Below, piece after piece: positions 1 through 8,122 of a DNA stretch of 64,000 bases (its first letter is position 1; every line of letters begins with the position of its first letter). The notes below the pieces were generated by a model. The model was not told the DNA's origin, searched no databases, and saw only the letters and a list, made by a program, of their open reading frames with translations. The stretch comes from Pseudomonadota bacterium (GTDB lineage: Bacteria; Myxococcota_A; Polyangia; GCA-2747355), in contig JADJTL010000002.1 in NCBI GenBank assembly GCA_016711215.1, positions 248,001 to 312,000 of the forward strand, read 5' to 3'. Made by a program: the position numbers and the translations under genes.

Positions 1-229
1 ACGGACTGCTCTGCGGCAGGCCATCGACCAGCAGGCGGTAGCTCTTCCGTTGGCGGTCGGTGATCGCCGCGCCGGTGCTGTCGAGGTCGCTGACGTAGAG
101 CTGAAGCGCGGGGGGCTTACGCGCGTCGAGCCGATCGACGCGCAAGGTGGGCCGCGCGCGCACCTGCGCGCCAGCGACGCCGTCGAAGCCGACGGTCGCG
201 AGCAGAAGCCCCACCAGCGCCGCGCGCAT
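1..229 (-). CDS. Exported protein, N-terminal part only; paralogue of the VWA-type protein at 4093-5220
   Basis: The window edge cuts this gene; 76 codons are visible from ATG at 229. A signal peptide is followed by an AGA|Q cleavage site at about residue 21. The mature start, RPTLRVDRLDARK, closely resembles RPRLRLERIDSRR at the same place in the VWA-type protein at 4093-5220. I infer a second copy of the same family, probably also an envelope-anchored VWA-like protein of the T6SS locus. It lies 116 bases downstream of the 1152-residue gene on the same strand, so the two may be co-transcribed. A GAGGG lies about 10 bases before the start. The C-terminal fold is not visible, so the family call rests on the N-terminus alone. 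Confidence 0.6.
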   Translation of the reverse strand, partial: MRAALVGLLLATVGFDGVAGAQVRARPTLRVDRLDARKPPALQLYVSDLDSTGAAITDRQRKSYRLLVDGLPQSSP

Positions 230-345
230 CTGCCGCAATCCCTCCCCGTCAGCCGCGCCCAGCGGCAGCCCCGCGGGCGCGCCCGGCGGCTATGGTAATG
301 GACTTCGGCGCACCGGCGCCAGCCAGCGCCCGCGCGGGCCTGGCT

Positions 346-3300
346 TTAGGCGAAGCGCCCGCCCTCCGGGTCGTAGGGATTGCCCTTGCAACCCGGCACC
401 GCGGCGAAGGTGGGCGGGTCAAAAATGGTCCCGCAGAGATTGGCCACCCTCGTCTCCTGTCCGGTGGGCGAGGGCCCGGCGTCCTCGCCACCTGCGGGGA
501 CCAGCTCGGCCGCAGCGGGGGCAGCCGGCGCCGGCTGCCCGGGGGCCGCGGGTGCGCCCGGCGCGCTGACAGGGGCTTCGCTGCTCGACGGGGCGGGAAA
601 CAGGCCGGCGGCACCCTCCGACACGGTCTTTGCCACCGTGCTTGCCGCGTTGCCGACGCTGTCGGCTGCCGTCCCGGCCAACGCCGTCACTTTGTCGCCT
701 GCGCCGTCGAAGAGCCCCTGAACCCCGTCTGCTAGCCCTCCCAGCAGCTGGTCGGCCGTCGGCAGCTCGATTCCTTGGCCTCTGAGGAAGTCCGCGCCGA
801 GGTCGATGCCCTTGTTGACGACGTAGCTGCTGACAGCGCCGGCGACGACGGTTTCGAGCAGGCTGGTCTTCTCGGGCTGATTGGACTCGGGCGGCTCGGG
901 TGGCACGTAGTCGTTGGGTGAGCCACCGGCGGGGGTGCTCGCGGCAGCGGCGCTCGGCAGCGATGGATAGGCTGGCTCAGGCGGAGGGAGCGGAGGCGAC
1001 GCGCCGCTCGGCGCCGCGACCTCCGTGACGACAGCGGCCGCGCCAGGCTGACCCGAGCCCCCAGACGCCGCTCCGCTAGAGGGCGCCGCTCCGCTAGAGG
1101 GCGCCGCTCCGCTAGAGGGCGCCGCTCCGCTAGAGGGCGCCGCTCCGCTAGAGGGCGCCGCTCCGCTAGAGGGCGCTGCCGGCGGCAGGGCCGGCGCCGC
1201 CACGGCAACGGGCGTGCTCGCTGCCGGCGGCGAGGCCACCGGTTCCCCCGTCTTCGGCGCGGCGCTGTCGCTCGCCGCCGGTGCCACGGGCGGACTGGGT
1301 GGTCTTGCCACCGGCGCCCCGCCCGCGGCGTTGCTCTCGGGCCCAGCAACGTTGCCGAGGGGCGCCGCGGCCTGCCCCGGGCTCGCGGTCAGCGTGGCGG
1401 CCGGGCTCGCCGTAATCGTGGCGGCCGGGCTCGCAGAGGGCGTAAGGCTCGCCGTGGAGGGCAAGCCCCCGGCCGTGGGCCCGGCGACGGTCGGTGCGAC
1501 GATGCCAGCGCCTGGGGCAGGCGGCCGCGCCACGGCGACCGCCGGCGGGGAGAAGGTGCTCGCCGTGCCGCCGCCCGTCAGCGCGCCGGCCTGCGACGCG
1601 ACGCCCGCCGCGCCATCGGGGCTGGACCCGGCGGCGACGGCTGCCGCGGCAGCGGCGCCGCCACCACCCGAGCGCGCGCTGGCGCCGAGCGCCACACCGG
1701 CACCACCCGCGGCCACACCGACGCCGACGGCCGCTGCCGCCCACGCCTTGCCACCGCCGGCGGCCCCCTCGGCGAGTCCGACGGCGCCCGACCCACCGAG
1801 CGCGCCCGGCGTGACACCCGAGGCCACGCCCGAGGCCATACCCGAGGTCGTACCCGGCAGCGCGCTGGGCAGCGTGCTGGGCAGCGTGCTCGCTGGGCTA
1901 GCGCTGGCGGCAGCGTTCGCCAGGGAGGAGGCGCCCGGCAGCGGCGAGCCCAGCTCGGCCGCCTCGCCCGAGCCCCGCAGGCTGCCCGCGGTCGTCCCCA
2001 GCTCGTCACTCCAGGCGCCACCGGCGGCGGGCTCACCGGGCGGCCGGAGGGCCGGCGTCAGGTCTGCGCCCGCAGGCCAACCGTCGAGCTCGTCACCCTC
2101 GGGCGTGACCGCCGGCGCGGCGTCCTCCGGCATGTGGTCGCGGGGCGCCGCGAAGCCCTGATCGGTCGCGAGCGCGTCGCGCGTCGAGGTGAAGGGCCGG
2201 TCGACGCTGGAGGCCGGCAGCGGCGTCGAGCCGGGATCGAGGGTCAGCGGGTGGCCGCCCCCGGGCCGCCACCCCAGCCCGCCGCCATCCGGTGGAAGGG
2301 CCGCGCTCGGCGGACCCCCAAGAACCTCGGCGGGCGGCGCCAGGACCTCGGCAGGCGGGGCAGCCGAGAGCCCCGCGAGGGGTGCCGCGGACGGTGCCGC
2401 CAAGGGCGCGCTCAGCGGGGCTGCCGCGGCGCCGACGCTCCCCGCCTGCGCCCCGCGCAGGGCGGGCGCGGCCAAGGCCACCGCGCCGACGCCGACGACC
2501 CCGGCGGCCGCCGCTGCGGCGATCGGTCCGAAGGAGCGCCGCGCACCGACCTCAGCGAGCTCCTCCAGCAGCGTGGACGAGGGAGCGCCCGCGGCGCCGC
2601 GCAGCGGGGCGAAGGCGCCCGGGTCGAGATCGGACGCCGAGAGCTCCTCGGTGCGCGCGGCGTCGAGCGCGCTTGGCGGGGGGCGCCCGGTCCCAAACGA
2701 CCCCTGCAGCACCTGCCCCAGCATGGGGCTCGCCACCTCCGGTGCCGCTGCACCCTCACCGAGCGGCAGGCGCTGAACCACCCGCAGCTCGTCCGGCGCC
2801 GCCATGGCTACGAGGACCACGTCCCGCTCGGCGAGCAGCGCCGCGCCGAGGGGCAGCGCCGCGCCGGCGCCCGCCGGCATGGCCGTCCCGGCGAAACCCG
2901 CGACGTCGTACACGCGCGCGGGCTCGCGCCAGCAGACCTTCGACGCCTCCGGAACGGCAGCGAGGGTCCAGGCGCGGGCCTCGCCCCGCGCGTCCGCCGA
3001 GAGCAGCCGCCCCGTGGGCAAGGGCGTCCCAAGGCCGCCCCCGGCAATCCAGGCCAGGCCACTCGGGCGCTCCCGATGGCGGCTGGGCTCCGGCCACCCG
3101 ACCCGCGGCGCGGCGCCGTCGATCGCCTGAGCGTAGACCATCCCGTCGGCGCCGAGCGCCGCCACGACCGAGCCTCGCGCCGCAAAGGCCAGCGAGTGCA
3201 CCGGCGCGGGCACGGTCCATACCGCCTGCACGGCGCCACCGGTGGCGTGAGCGAGCGGCAGGAGCCGGACCAGGCCGTCGCGGCCAGCCACCGCCACCAG

Positions 3301-3804
3301 GGCACCACCGCCGTCGATTGCGGCCGCCGACAGCGGCGCCCGCCCGACCCAGCGTTCGGCCACCAGTTCGAGCGCGGGTGCGCCCGAGGCGAAGCTCATC
3401 GCGTAGATGCGCAGCGCGCCGTCATCCCCGGCCGATACCAGGCGCGTGCCCGTGGCGTCGGCGGCCAGCGCCCGGACCGGCCCTTCGTGGACCTGCAGGT
3501 GCGTGCGCGGCTCCCAGGCGGCTGGCGCGGGCTCCCAGCCCAGGACGGCGCCGCCCCGCGTGCCCGCCACTAGAAGATCGTCGCCGAGGAGGGCCAGCGC
3601 GCTGATCGGTTCCGGGCAGATCCAGCGGGCCACGGCGAGGCCCTGGGGCAGCTCGAAGACCTCGACGAGCGAGCCGGCCGGCGCGGAGGGGGACGCGCCA
3701 GCCGTCGGCCGACTGACCGCAACCCAGCGACCCGATCCCGAGATTGCAAGCAAATGCGACCGTCCGCTCGGGTCGGCCGCGCTTCTGCCCAGGACGCTCG
3801 CCAT
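346..3804 (-). CDS. Large WD40-like beta-propeller protein with Ala/Pro/Ser-rich region and conserved tail
   Basis: The protein has 1152 residues. Residues 1 to about 370 read as repeated beta-propeller blades with phrases such as SGSGRWVAVS, VRALAADATG and LVSAGDDGALRIYAM, a WD40-like fold usually used for protein-protein contacts. About 600 residues of Ala/Pro/Gly/Ser-rich sequence follow, with hydrophobic Ala/Val stretches near 425-450 and 685-715 that could be membrane segments, and a six-fold SSGAAP array (877-913). A better-ordered region starts near 970 (KTSLLETVVAGAV, PTADQLLGGLADGV) and the protein ends in a short tail with two Cys (VANLCGTIF, VPGCKGNPYDPEG). There is no signal peptide. 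GGAG lies three bases before the ATG. It sits 288 bases downstream of the VWA-type gene in the same direction, so it probably belongs to the T6SS locus. Its role is unknown. Confidence 0.65.
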   Translation of the reverse strand: MASVLGRSAADPSGRSHLLAISGSGRWVAVSRPTAGASPSAPAGSLVEVFELPQGLAVARWICPEPISALALLGDDLLVAGTRGGAVLGWEPAPAAWEPRTHLQVHEGPVRALAADATGTRLVSAGDDGALRIYAMSFASGAPALELVAERWVGRAPLSAAAIDGGGALVAVAGRDGLVRLLPLAHATGGAVQAVWTVPAPVHSLAFAARGSVVAALGADGMVYAQAIDGAAPRVGWPEPSRHRERPSGLAWIAGGGLGTPLPTGRLLSADARGEARAWTLAAVPEASKVCWREPARVYDVAGFAGTAMPAGAGAALPLGAALLAERDVVLVAMAAPDELRVVQRLPLGEGAAAPEVASPMLGQVLQGSFGTGRPPPSALDAARTEELSASDLDPGAFAPLRGAAGAPSSTLLEELAEVGARRSFGPIAAAAAAGVVGVGAVALAAPALRGAQAGSVGAAAAPLSAPLAAPSAAPLAGLSAAPPAEVLAPPAEVLGGPPSAALPPDGGGLGWRPGGGHPLTLDPGSTPLPASSVDRPFTSTRDALATDQGFAAPRDHMPEDAAPAVTPEGDELDGWPAGADLTPALRPPGEPAAGGAWSDELGTTAGSLRGSGEAAELGSPLPGASSLANAAASASPASTLPSTLPSALPGTTSGMASGVASGVTPGALGGSGAVGLAEGAAGGGKAWAAAAVGVGVAAGGAGVALGASARSGGGGAAAAAAVAAGSSPDGAAGVASQAGALTGGGTASTFSPPAVAVARPPAPGAGIVAPTVAGPTAGGLPSTASLTPSASPAATITASPAATLTASPGQAAAPLGNVAGPESNAAGGAPVARPPSPPVAPAASDSAAPKTGEPVASPPAASTPVAVAAPALPPAAPSSGAAPSSGAAPSSGAAPSSGAAPSSGAAPSSGAASGGSGQPGAAAVVTEVAAPSGASPPLPPPEPAYPSLPSAAAASTPAGGSPNDYVPPEPPESNQPEKTSLLETVVAGAVSSYVVNKGIDLGADFLRGQGIELPTADQLLGGLADGVQGLFDGAGDKVTALAGTAADSVGNAASTVAKTVSEGAAGLFPAPSSSEAPVSAPGAPAAPGQPAPAAPAAAELVPAGGEDAGPSPTGQETRVANLCGTIFDPPTFAAVPGCKGNPYDPEGGRFA
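1066..1173 (-). repeat. 18-bp tandem repeat, 6 units, in coding sequence
   Basis: Six identical 18-base units (CGCCGCTCCGCTAGAGGG on the plus strand) encode six copies of SSGAAP in the low-complexity part of the 1152-residue protein. The units are identical at the base level, which points to recent slippage or selection rather than old divergence. The period keeps the reading frame. Confidence 0.95.
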
Positions 3805-4092
3805 GCTCTCCGTCGCCTGCCCGGTAAAAGCCCCGGTAAAACTCGTTGAAGCAAACCCTCAAAACGAAAGCGCAAGAGCGAGGCCGCCGGCGTCCGATCG
3901 AGGCCCGCCGCGCGCCGCGCGCACGACCGAGACCACCACCGCCCGCGCGGCCCGCGGGATCACCAGAGTAGCACCATCACTCAGCCTGGGAAGGCCAGCC
4001 CCCCGATCGAGTGGGTAATCGCTCACGAGCGCGACCCAGCGAGCCCGTCACGCGGCGACGAACCCACCCCCTGTCGCGGCCGGGCATCGGCC

Positions 4093-5220
4093 TCAGGGCT
4101 GGCGTCGATGAGGGCGCAAGAGCGCGCGCGTCAACAGGACCAGGCCCGCGGCCAACAGGAGAACGAGCAGCACCACGAGCACGATGCGCCAGGGCAGCGG
4201 CACGCCGCGCGCTGGCACGCCCGCGGATGAGAGGGGGCCGGCGGCGGCCAGCACCGCGGATGAGCGCAGCCCGCCGGCAGCCAGGGTCAGGGGCGTGGCG
4301 CGCGCGCAATCATCCCAGCGAAAGGTCAGCACGAGCTGATCGTTGAGCTCGCGGGCGAGCTGCTCGAAGGCCGCGGTCAAGCCCCCGGCGCTCCGCACCC
4401 AGCGCAGCGTGCCCGCCGAGCGCTTGGCCAACTCCCCGAGGTTGAGCAGCGGGCCACGCGCGTCGAAGGGCGAGAAGGCGAGCGGGTGAATCGGCACGCC
4501 ATGGCGACGGGCGCGCCGGCCGATGGCGCGAAAGGCCTCCCAATCGGGCTGGCGGTCGATCCCATCCGAGACCACCACGAGCACGCGACGCTGAGGTCGG
4601 GCGGCCGGCACGCCGGCGGCAGGGTCGGCTCCCGCGACGCTGTCGACGAGCGAGCGCAGCGCCAAAGCGAGCGTCTCCACCAGCGCCGGGTCGCTGGGTC
4701 GCTCGGCACTCGAGAGCGCCTCCACCGCCGACCTCGCGCGCTGCGGCGTCAGCCGACGGCCGAGGCGTCGGACCTCATCCGTATAACCGAGCAAGGTCAG
4801 CCGACTGCCGGCGGGCAAGGACTGAACCAGGCTCGCGGCACCCTCGCGCAGCGCGGGCATGGCCTCGTGGAAGGCGGCACCGAGCGCAACCACCAGCGCG
4901 AGCTGTAGCGGCTCGCCCGTCGCCGCGAAGGTCGTCGCACCCTGTGGACGAGCGGCGACCTGACGTGGGCCGGCCCAGAGCGTGTACTCCGAGGGTGAAC
5001 GACTGCGCAGCTGACCCTCGAGCTCCAGCTCGCTGGCGTAGGCTATGAGCAGGTGCTCCCCCTCACAGCGACGGCTATCGATGCGCTCGAGGCGCAGCCG
5101 GGGGCGCGACGCCGACGCAGCGAGCGGAAGCGTCGTCACAGCCGCCAGCAGGCCCCAGAGCACAAGCGGGCCGCGCCGGCGCGAGCGCCCACGCGCGCAA
5201 GGGGTGGCGCGCGCGCTCAC
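4093..5220 (-). CDS. Membrane-anchored VWA-like protein with degraded metal site
   Basis: The protein has 375 residues. A GTG start overlaps the stop of tssBC (GTGA), which implies translational coupling. An N-terminal signal peptide (LWGLLAAVTTLPLAASA) is followed by a VWA-like domain: strand LALVVALGAAF, then GYTDEVRRL and VLVVVSDGID. A transmembrane helix (IVLVVLLVLLLAAGLVLL) and a basic cytoplasmic tail close the protein. In true VWA domains the first strand carries a DxSxS metal-binding motif; here that position reads VALGAAF, so metal-dependent adhesion is unlikely. The architecture suggests a periplasmic domain held in the inner membrane. A longer reading frame upstream to 5811 lies inside tssBC and is not used. 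The partial gene at 1-229 is a likely paralogue. Confidence 0.75.
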   Translation of the reverse strand: MSARATPCARGRSRRRGPLVLWGLLAAVTTLPLAASASRPRLRLERIDSRRCEGEHLLIAYASELELEGQLRSRSPSEYTLWAGPRQVAARPQGATTFAATGEPLQLALVVALGAAFHEAMPALREGAASLVQSLPAGSRLTLLGYTDEVRRLGRRLTPQRARSAVEALSSAERPSDPALVETLALALRSLVDSVAGADPAAGVPAARPQRRVLVVVSDGIDRQPDWEAFRAIGRRARRHGVPIHPLAFSPFDARGPLLNLGELAKRSAGTLRWVRSAGGLTAAFEQLARELNDQLVLTFRWDDCARATPLTLAAGGLRSSAVLAAAGPLSSAGVPARGVPLPWRIVLVVLLVLLLAAGLVLLTRALLRPHRRQP

Positions 5221-7085
5221 GTCAGGCTGGGGAGCCCGAAGCTCAGCTCCACCCTGCGCCCGCCCAGCACGTCGCTGCCGACCCTCAGCGCAATCCCCAA
5301 CGCGGGTGCGTCCCCTGGACCGCTCGCGCCCAGGAGCTCGAGATCGACCCGCCAGCCATAGCCGGTGGCGCCGACGAGCCCCTCGAGGTAGCGCTGCAGG
5401 TCGGCGCGCAAGCCCTCGGCGCTCTGCCCGGCGCCGCGCCCCACGCGATAGCGGTCGAGCGCCTTGACGATTCGGCACACCAGGAGCTGATAGGGAAACG
5501 CCAACGCCGTGGCGCGCGCCGCCTGCTCGCTCTCGGGCCGAAAAAGCGTCGGCGCGCCAGGAAGAAACGCGCTGTCGCGGTTCGACCGCCCGCAAAGCGG
5601 GATGAAGCCCTCGCGCACGAGGTCCGTCGCCAGCGCCTCCGGGAGCCGCGCGGCGAGCGGCAGCTTGAAGGCCGGCTGCCCCGCCACCGCGACCTCGTGG
5701 ACGGGAAGATCCTCGAGGCGCCGCGCCGGACCCACGATCTCCGTCGGCCAGCCGCCAGCGCCCTGGCTGCCGACGACCAGCGCCGCAACCGCCCACGCCG
5801 GATCGCCCCACAGCAGCTCGGCTGGCTGCGCCACGCCCTCACGATAGGGCAACGCGTCGGCGGCGAGCGGCTCATGGGGCGCGCGGAGCAGGAAGGGATT
5901 GAAGGCCACGCCGAGCCAACGCGCGCATTCCTTGCGCCGCAGGGCGTTCCACTTGGTATAGCCGACGCCCTCGAGCAAGGTCCCCGGGTAGCGCAAGGTG
6001 GCAGCGTCGCCCGCCGCTGCCAGCCCAAAAAAAGTGTGGCCGACCGAGGCCAAGAGCGGCACCTGCGCGGCTTCGGCGAGCTCGGCGGCCTGCTGCAGAC
6101 GCTCGGCGCCCACCGCCGGGGCGTCGCGACCGGGGGCGGTGACGCCAAGGCCGGGTGCGACGATCAAGGCTGGGGCCACGCCGCCGGGGTCGGGCTCGAA
6201 GAGGGCCGCCTGGCGCTGCTCCAGCGCCGCCACCCAGTCGGCGGGCGCGGCATGCATGACCTCGAGCTGGATGCCGGCACGAAAGGGCGTCCGCTCGACC
6301 AGGAACCTGAGCCCACGCCAGCTCGCCTCGACCTCGGCATAGCGGGGATGATGGACGATCGCGTCGAGCTGATGGCCAAGGAGCGCGATCGCGCGCGCGC
6401 GCGCGGCGGCGAGGGCTGGGCGGGCGGGTGCGACCTCCGCGCTCGACGGGGGGCGGCGCGTCAGCTGCGCGACGACGCGATCGACCGCGGCAAGCGCGCG
6501 TTCTTCGGCCTCCGGCACGCGCACGAGCTGCAGGATGCGATCGACCGCCGGGTCCTGCGACGACGCGGACGACGGGGCCGACGCGGGCGCCTCCGCTGCA
6601 GCGGGGGGCGAGGGGGCGGGAGCCGCGGCAGGCGCCATGCCTGGCGCCGCGACGGGCGCGGCAGCCGGCGTGGCCGCAGCGCGCAAGAGCGCGCCGAGCC
6701 CGTCCAGATCGGCATGAGCCGTCGCGAGCGCGGCGAGGCGCTCGAAGGGGGCCTTGCCCTCGGCGAGGGCCTCAAGCTCCCGGGCGAGCGCAGCCAGGCG
6801 CCGCAGCGGCTCGACCGCCGCCACCACGCGCTGGGGCAGCAGGTCCTCGTAGGCTTCGAGGGTGAGCTGCACCTCGAGGCGGGACGGCTGGCCCCCGCAG
6901 AGGTTCGGCACCTCAAAGCGCAGCCGTGGCCGATGCAGACGGAGGAGCTCGGCGAGGTCCTCCGGCGTGCGCAGCACGTGCGGCGGTAGGACGGCGTCGC
7001 CGCTGCCGAGATCGGCGACGACGAGCACGCGCAGCGCCGGCCGCGCGTGGGTAGGAGGCTCGCCAGGTTGGAGGGCGACGCTCAA
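5217..7085 (-). CDS. tssBC: TssB-TssC fusion, type VI secretion contractile sheath protein
   Basis: The protein has 622 residues. TssB (VipA) and TssC (VipB) normally are separate proteins that co-assemble into the contractile sheath. Here residues 1 to about 135 match TssB (LRVLVVADLGSG, RLRFEVPN, EVQLTLEAYEDLLPQRV), an Ala/Pro/Ser linker spans about 136-178, and the rest is TssC (QLDAIVHHPRY, EASWRGLRFLVERT, LGVAFNPFLLRAP, ELLWGDPAWA, REGFIPLCGRSNRDSAF). I chose TTG at 7085 because GGAG lies nine bases upstream and the TssB homology starts just after it. The frame stays open to 7451, but that stretch overlaps the divergent gene and a repeat array and has no family similarity. It is coupled to the VWA-like gene downstream. 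Confidence 0.9.
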   Translation of the reverse strand: MSVALQPGEPPTHARPALRVLVVADLGSGDAVLPPHVLRTPEDLAELLRLHRPRLRFEVPNLCGGQPSRLEVQLTLEAYEDLLPQRVVAAVEPLRRLAALARELEALAEGKAPFERLAALATAHADLDGLGALLRAAATPAAAPVAAPGMAPAAAPAPSPPAAAEAPASAPSSASSQDPAVDRILQLVRVPEAEERALAAVDRVVAQLTRRPPSSAEVAPARPALAAARARAIALLGHQLDAIVHHPRYAEVEASWRGLRFLVERTPFRAGIQLEVMHAAPADWVAALEQRQAALFEPDPGGVAPALIVAPGLGVTAPGRDAPAVGAERLQQAAELAEAAQVPLLASVGHTFFGLAAAGDAATLRYPGTLLEGVGYTKWNALRRKECARWLGVAFNPFLLRAPHEPLAADALPYREGVAQPAELLWGDPAWAVAALVVGSQGAGGWPTEIVGPARRLEDLPVHEVAVAGQPAFKLPLAARLPEALATDLVREGFIPLCGRSNRDSAFLPGAPTLFRPESEQAARATALAFPYQLLVCRIVKALDRYRVGRGAGQSAEGLRADLQRYLEGLVGATGYGWRVDLELLGASGPGDAPALGIALRVGSDVLGGRRVELSFGLPSLT

Positions 7086-7231
7086 GAGAGGCGGCTCCGC
7101 GGTAGCGACGACCCGTCGCGACGGCCAGTCTAGCAGGCACCGCCCTGCGGCGACAGCGGCGACAGCGGTCGCGCTGGCGCGATCCTGCTGGCGCGGACGC
7201 TTAAAACGCCACCCTCGGGCGCGCGAGCCGC

Positions 7232-7237
7232 TATACT
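7232..7237 (+). promoter_or_regulatory. Possible -10 element for the beta-barrel gene
   Basis: TATACT stands out in very GC-rich DNA, 15 bases before the ATG at 7253. If it is used, the transcript would have almost no leader, which would fit the lack of a clear ribosome binding site. No convincing -35 box was found; TTAAAA at 7201 is too far away. Confidence 0.3.
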
Positions 7238-7252
7238 GCGCGGTACGCGCCC

Positions 7253-8062
7253 ATGGACCGCATCCTTCCCTCTTCCAGTCGTTCGCCCAGTCGTTCGCCC
7301 AGTCGTTCGCCCAGTCGTTCGCCCCGTCGTTCGCCTGCGTGGTCGCCTGCATGGTCGCCTGCGTGGTCGCCTGCGTGGTCGTCGGGCCGACGCGACCGAC
7401 GCCGAGGCGCGCGAACACCGCGCCTCGCCCTGACGTTTTTCTGCATCGCATTGGGGTGTGCCGGTACCGCGCGCGCCGACAGCGGGCCGCTCGAGCCGGA
7501 GTGGTTCGGGCCGCGCAATGGCGACCTCGAGCTGCGCTTGGGCGGCGATTTCGCGCGGCTCTTCAAGAGCGGGGTGACGGACCTCAGCGTTGGCATCGAC
7601 CTCGGCCTCTTCCTGACGGATTGGCTCGAGGGCGGCCTCAGCGGGAGCCTCAGCTACGCGGGCCACGACCGCGCCACGATCACCCTCGCCACGGAGACGG
7701 GACGCCTGGCTCAGGCGCTGACTGTCGAAGGTGAGCGCCGGCTGCGCAGCGGCTGGAGCGGCGGTCCTGGGCTCTGGCTACGCTTCCTGCCCTTCGCGAT
7801 CGCCGGCGAGCTGCTGCCGGAGGTGCTCGCGCCCTTCATCGGCCTCGAATTCGGCCCGCGCTTCGCGGCCGGCGTCACGCCTTATCTGGTCGGCAGCGCC
7901 TCGCTGGGCCTCAACCTCTACCTGACGGATCAGATCGCGCTGGCGCCCGAGGTTGGCTACAGCGTGATTTACGCGACCGACGCCGCCGCCCACTTCGGCA
8001 GCTCGGCGCTCGAACAGGTGCTGGCGGTCAACTGGGGTCTGGGCCTCTTCTTCACCCCCTAA
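7253..8062 (+). CDS. Outer-membrane beta-barrel-like exported protein
   Basis: The protein has 269 residues. An unusual N-terminus of Ser-Pro-Ser-Arg and Ser-Pro-Ala-Trp repeats (residues about 9-44) precedes a basic stretch and a hydrophobic signal segment (LALTFFCIALGCAGTARA) with an Ala-x-Ala cut before DSG. The mature part alternates hydrophobic and polar residues with many Gly and aromatics (LELRLGGDFARLF, GIDLGLFLTDWLEGGL, LGLNLYLTDQIALAPEVGY) and ends in Phe-Phe-Thr-Pro, as expected for a small porin-like barrel. No other start codon fits the frame, so the repeat region appears to be translated as an n-region or lost in processing. It is divergent from tssBC and upstream of T6SS genes; whether it serves that system is unknown. 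Confidence 0.6.
   Translation: MDRILPSSSRSPSRSPSRSPSRSPRRSPAWSPAWSPAWSPAWSSGRRDRRRGARTPRLALTFFCIALGCAGTARADSGPLEPEWFGPRNGDLELRLGGDFARLFKSGVTDLSVGIDLGLFLTDWLEGGLSGSLSYAGHDRATITLATETGRLAQALTVEGERRLRSGWSGGPGLWLRFLPFAIAGELLPEVLAPFIGLEFGPRFAAGVTPYLVGSASLGLNLYLTDQIALAPEVGYSVIYATDAAAHFGSSALEQVLAVNWGLGLFFTP
7276..7383 (+). repeat. 12-bp tandem repeat, 9 units
   Basis: Four identical units CAGTCGTTCGCC and one variant are followed by four units of the related TGCGTGGTCGCC type. All lie in frame within the first 45 codons of the beta-barrel gene and encode SPSR and SPAW. The two halves look like two rounds of amplification of one ancestral 12-mer. Confidence 0.95.
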
Positions 8063-8122
8063 GCGCAGCGAAGGCCTGAGCGCGTCCCGTGGCCGTCACG
8101 GTCCGAGGAGGGCAGAGCGAGC

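Noticed and set aside
1066..1173. Short direct repeats considered as a CRISPR array
   Set aside because: Units are contiguous with no spacers and encode protein in frame.
2134..3573. A 479-codon plus-strand frame opposite the 1152-residue gene
   Set aside because: The translation is Arg/Gly/Pro-rich with no motif and mirrors the codon bias of the opposite gene.
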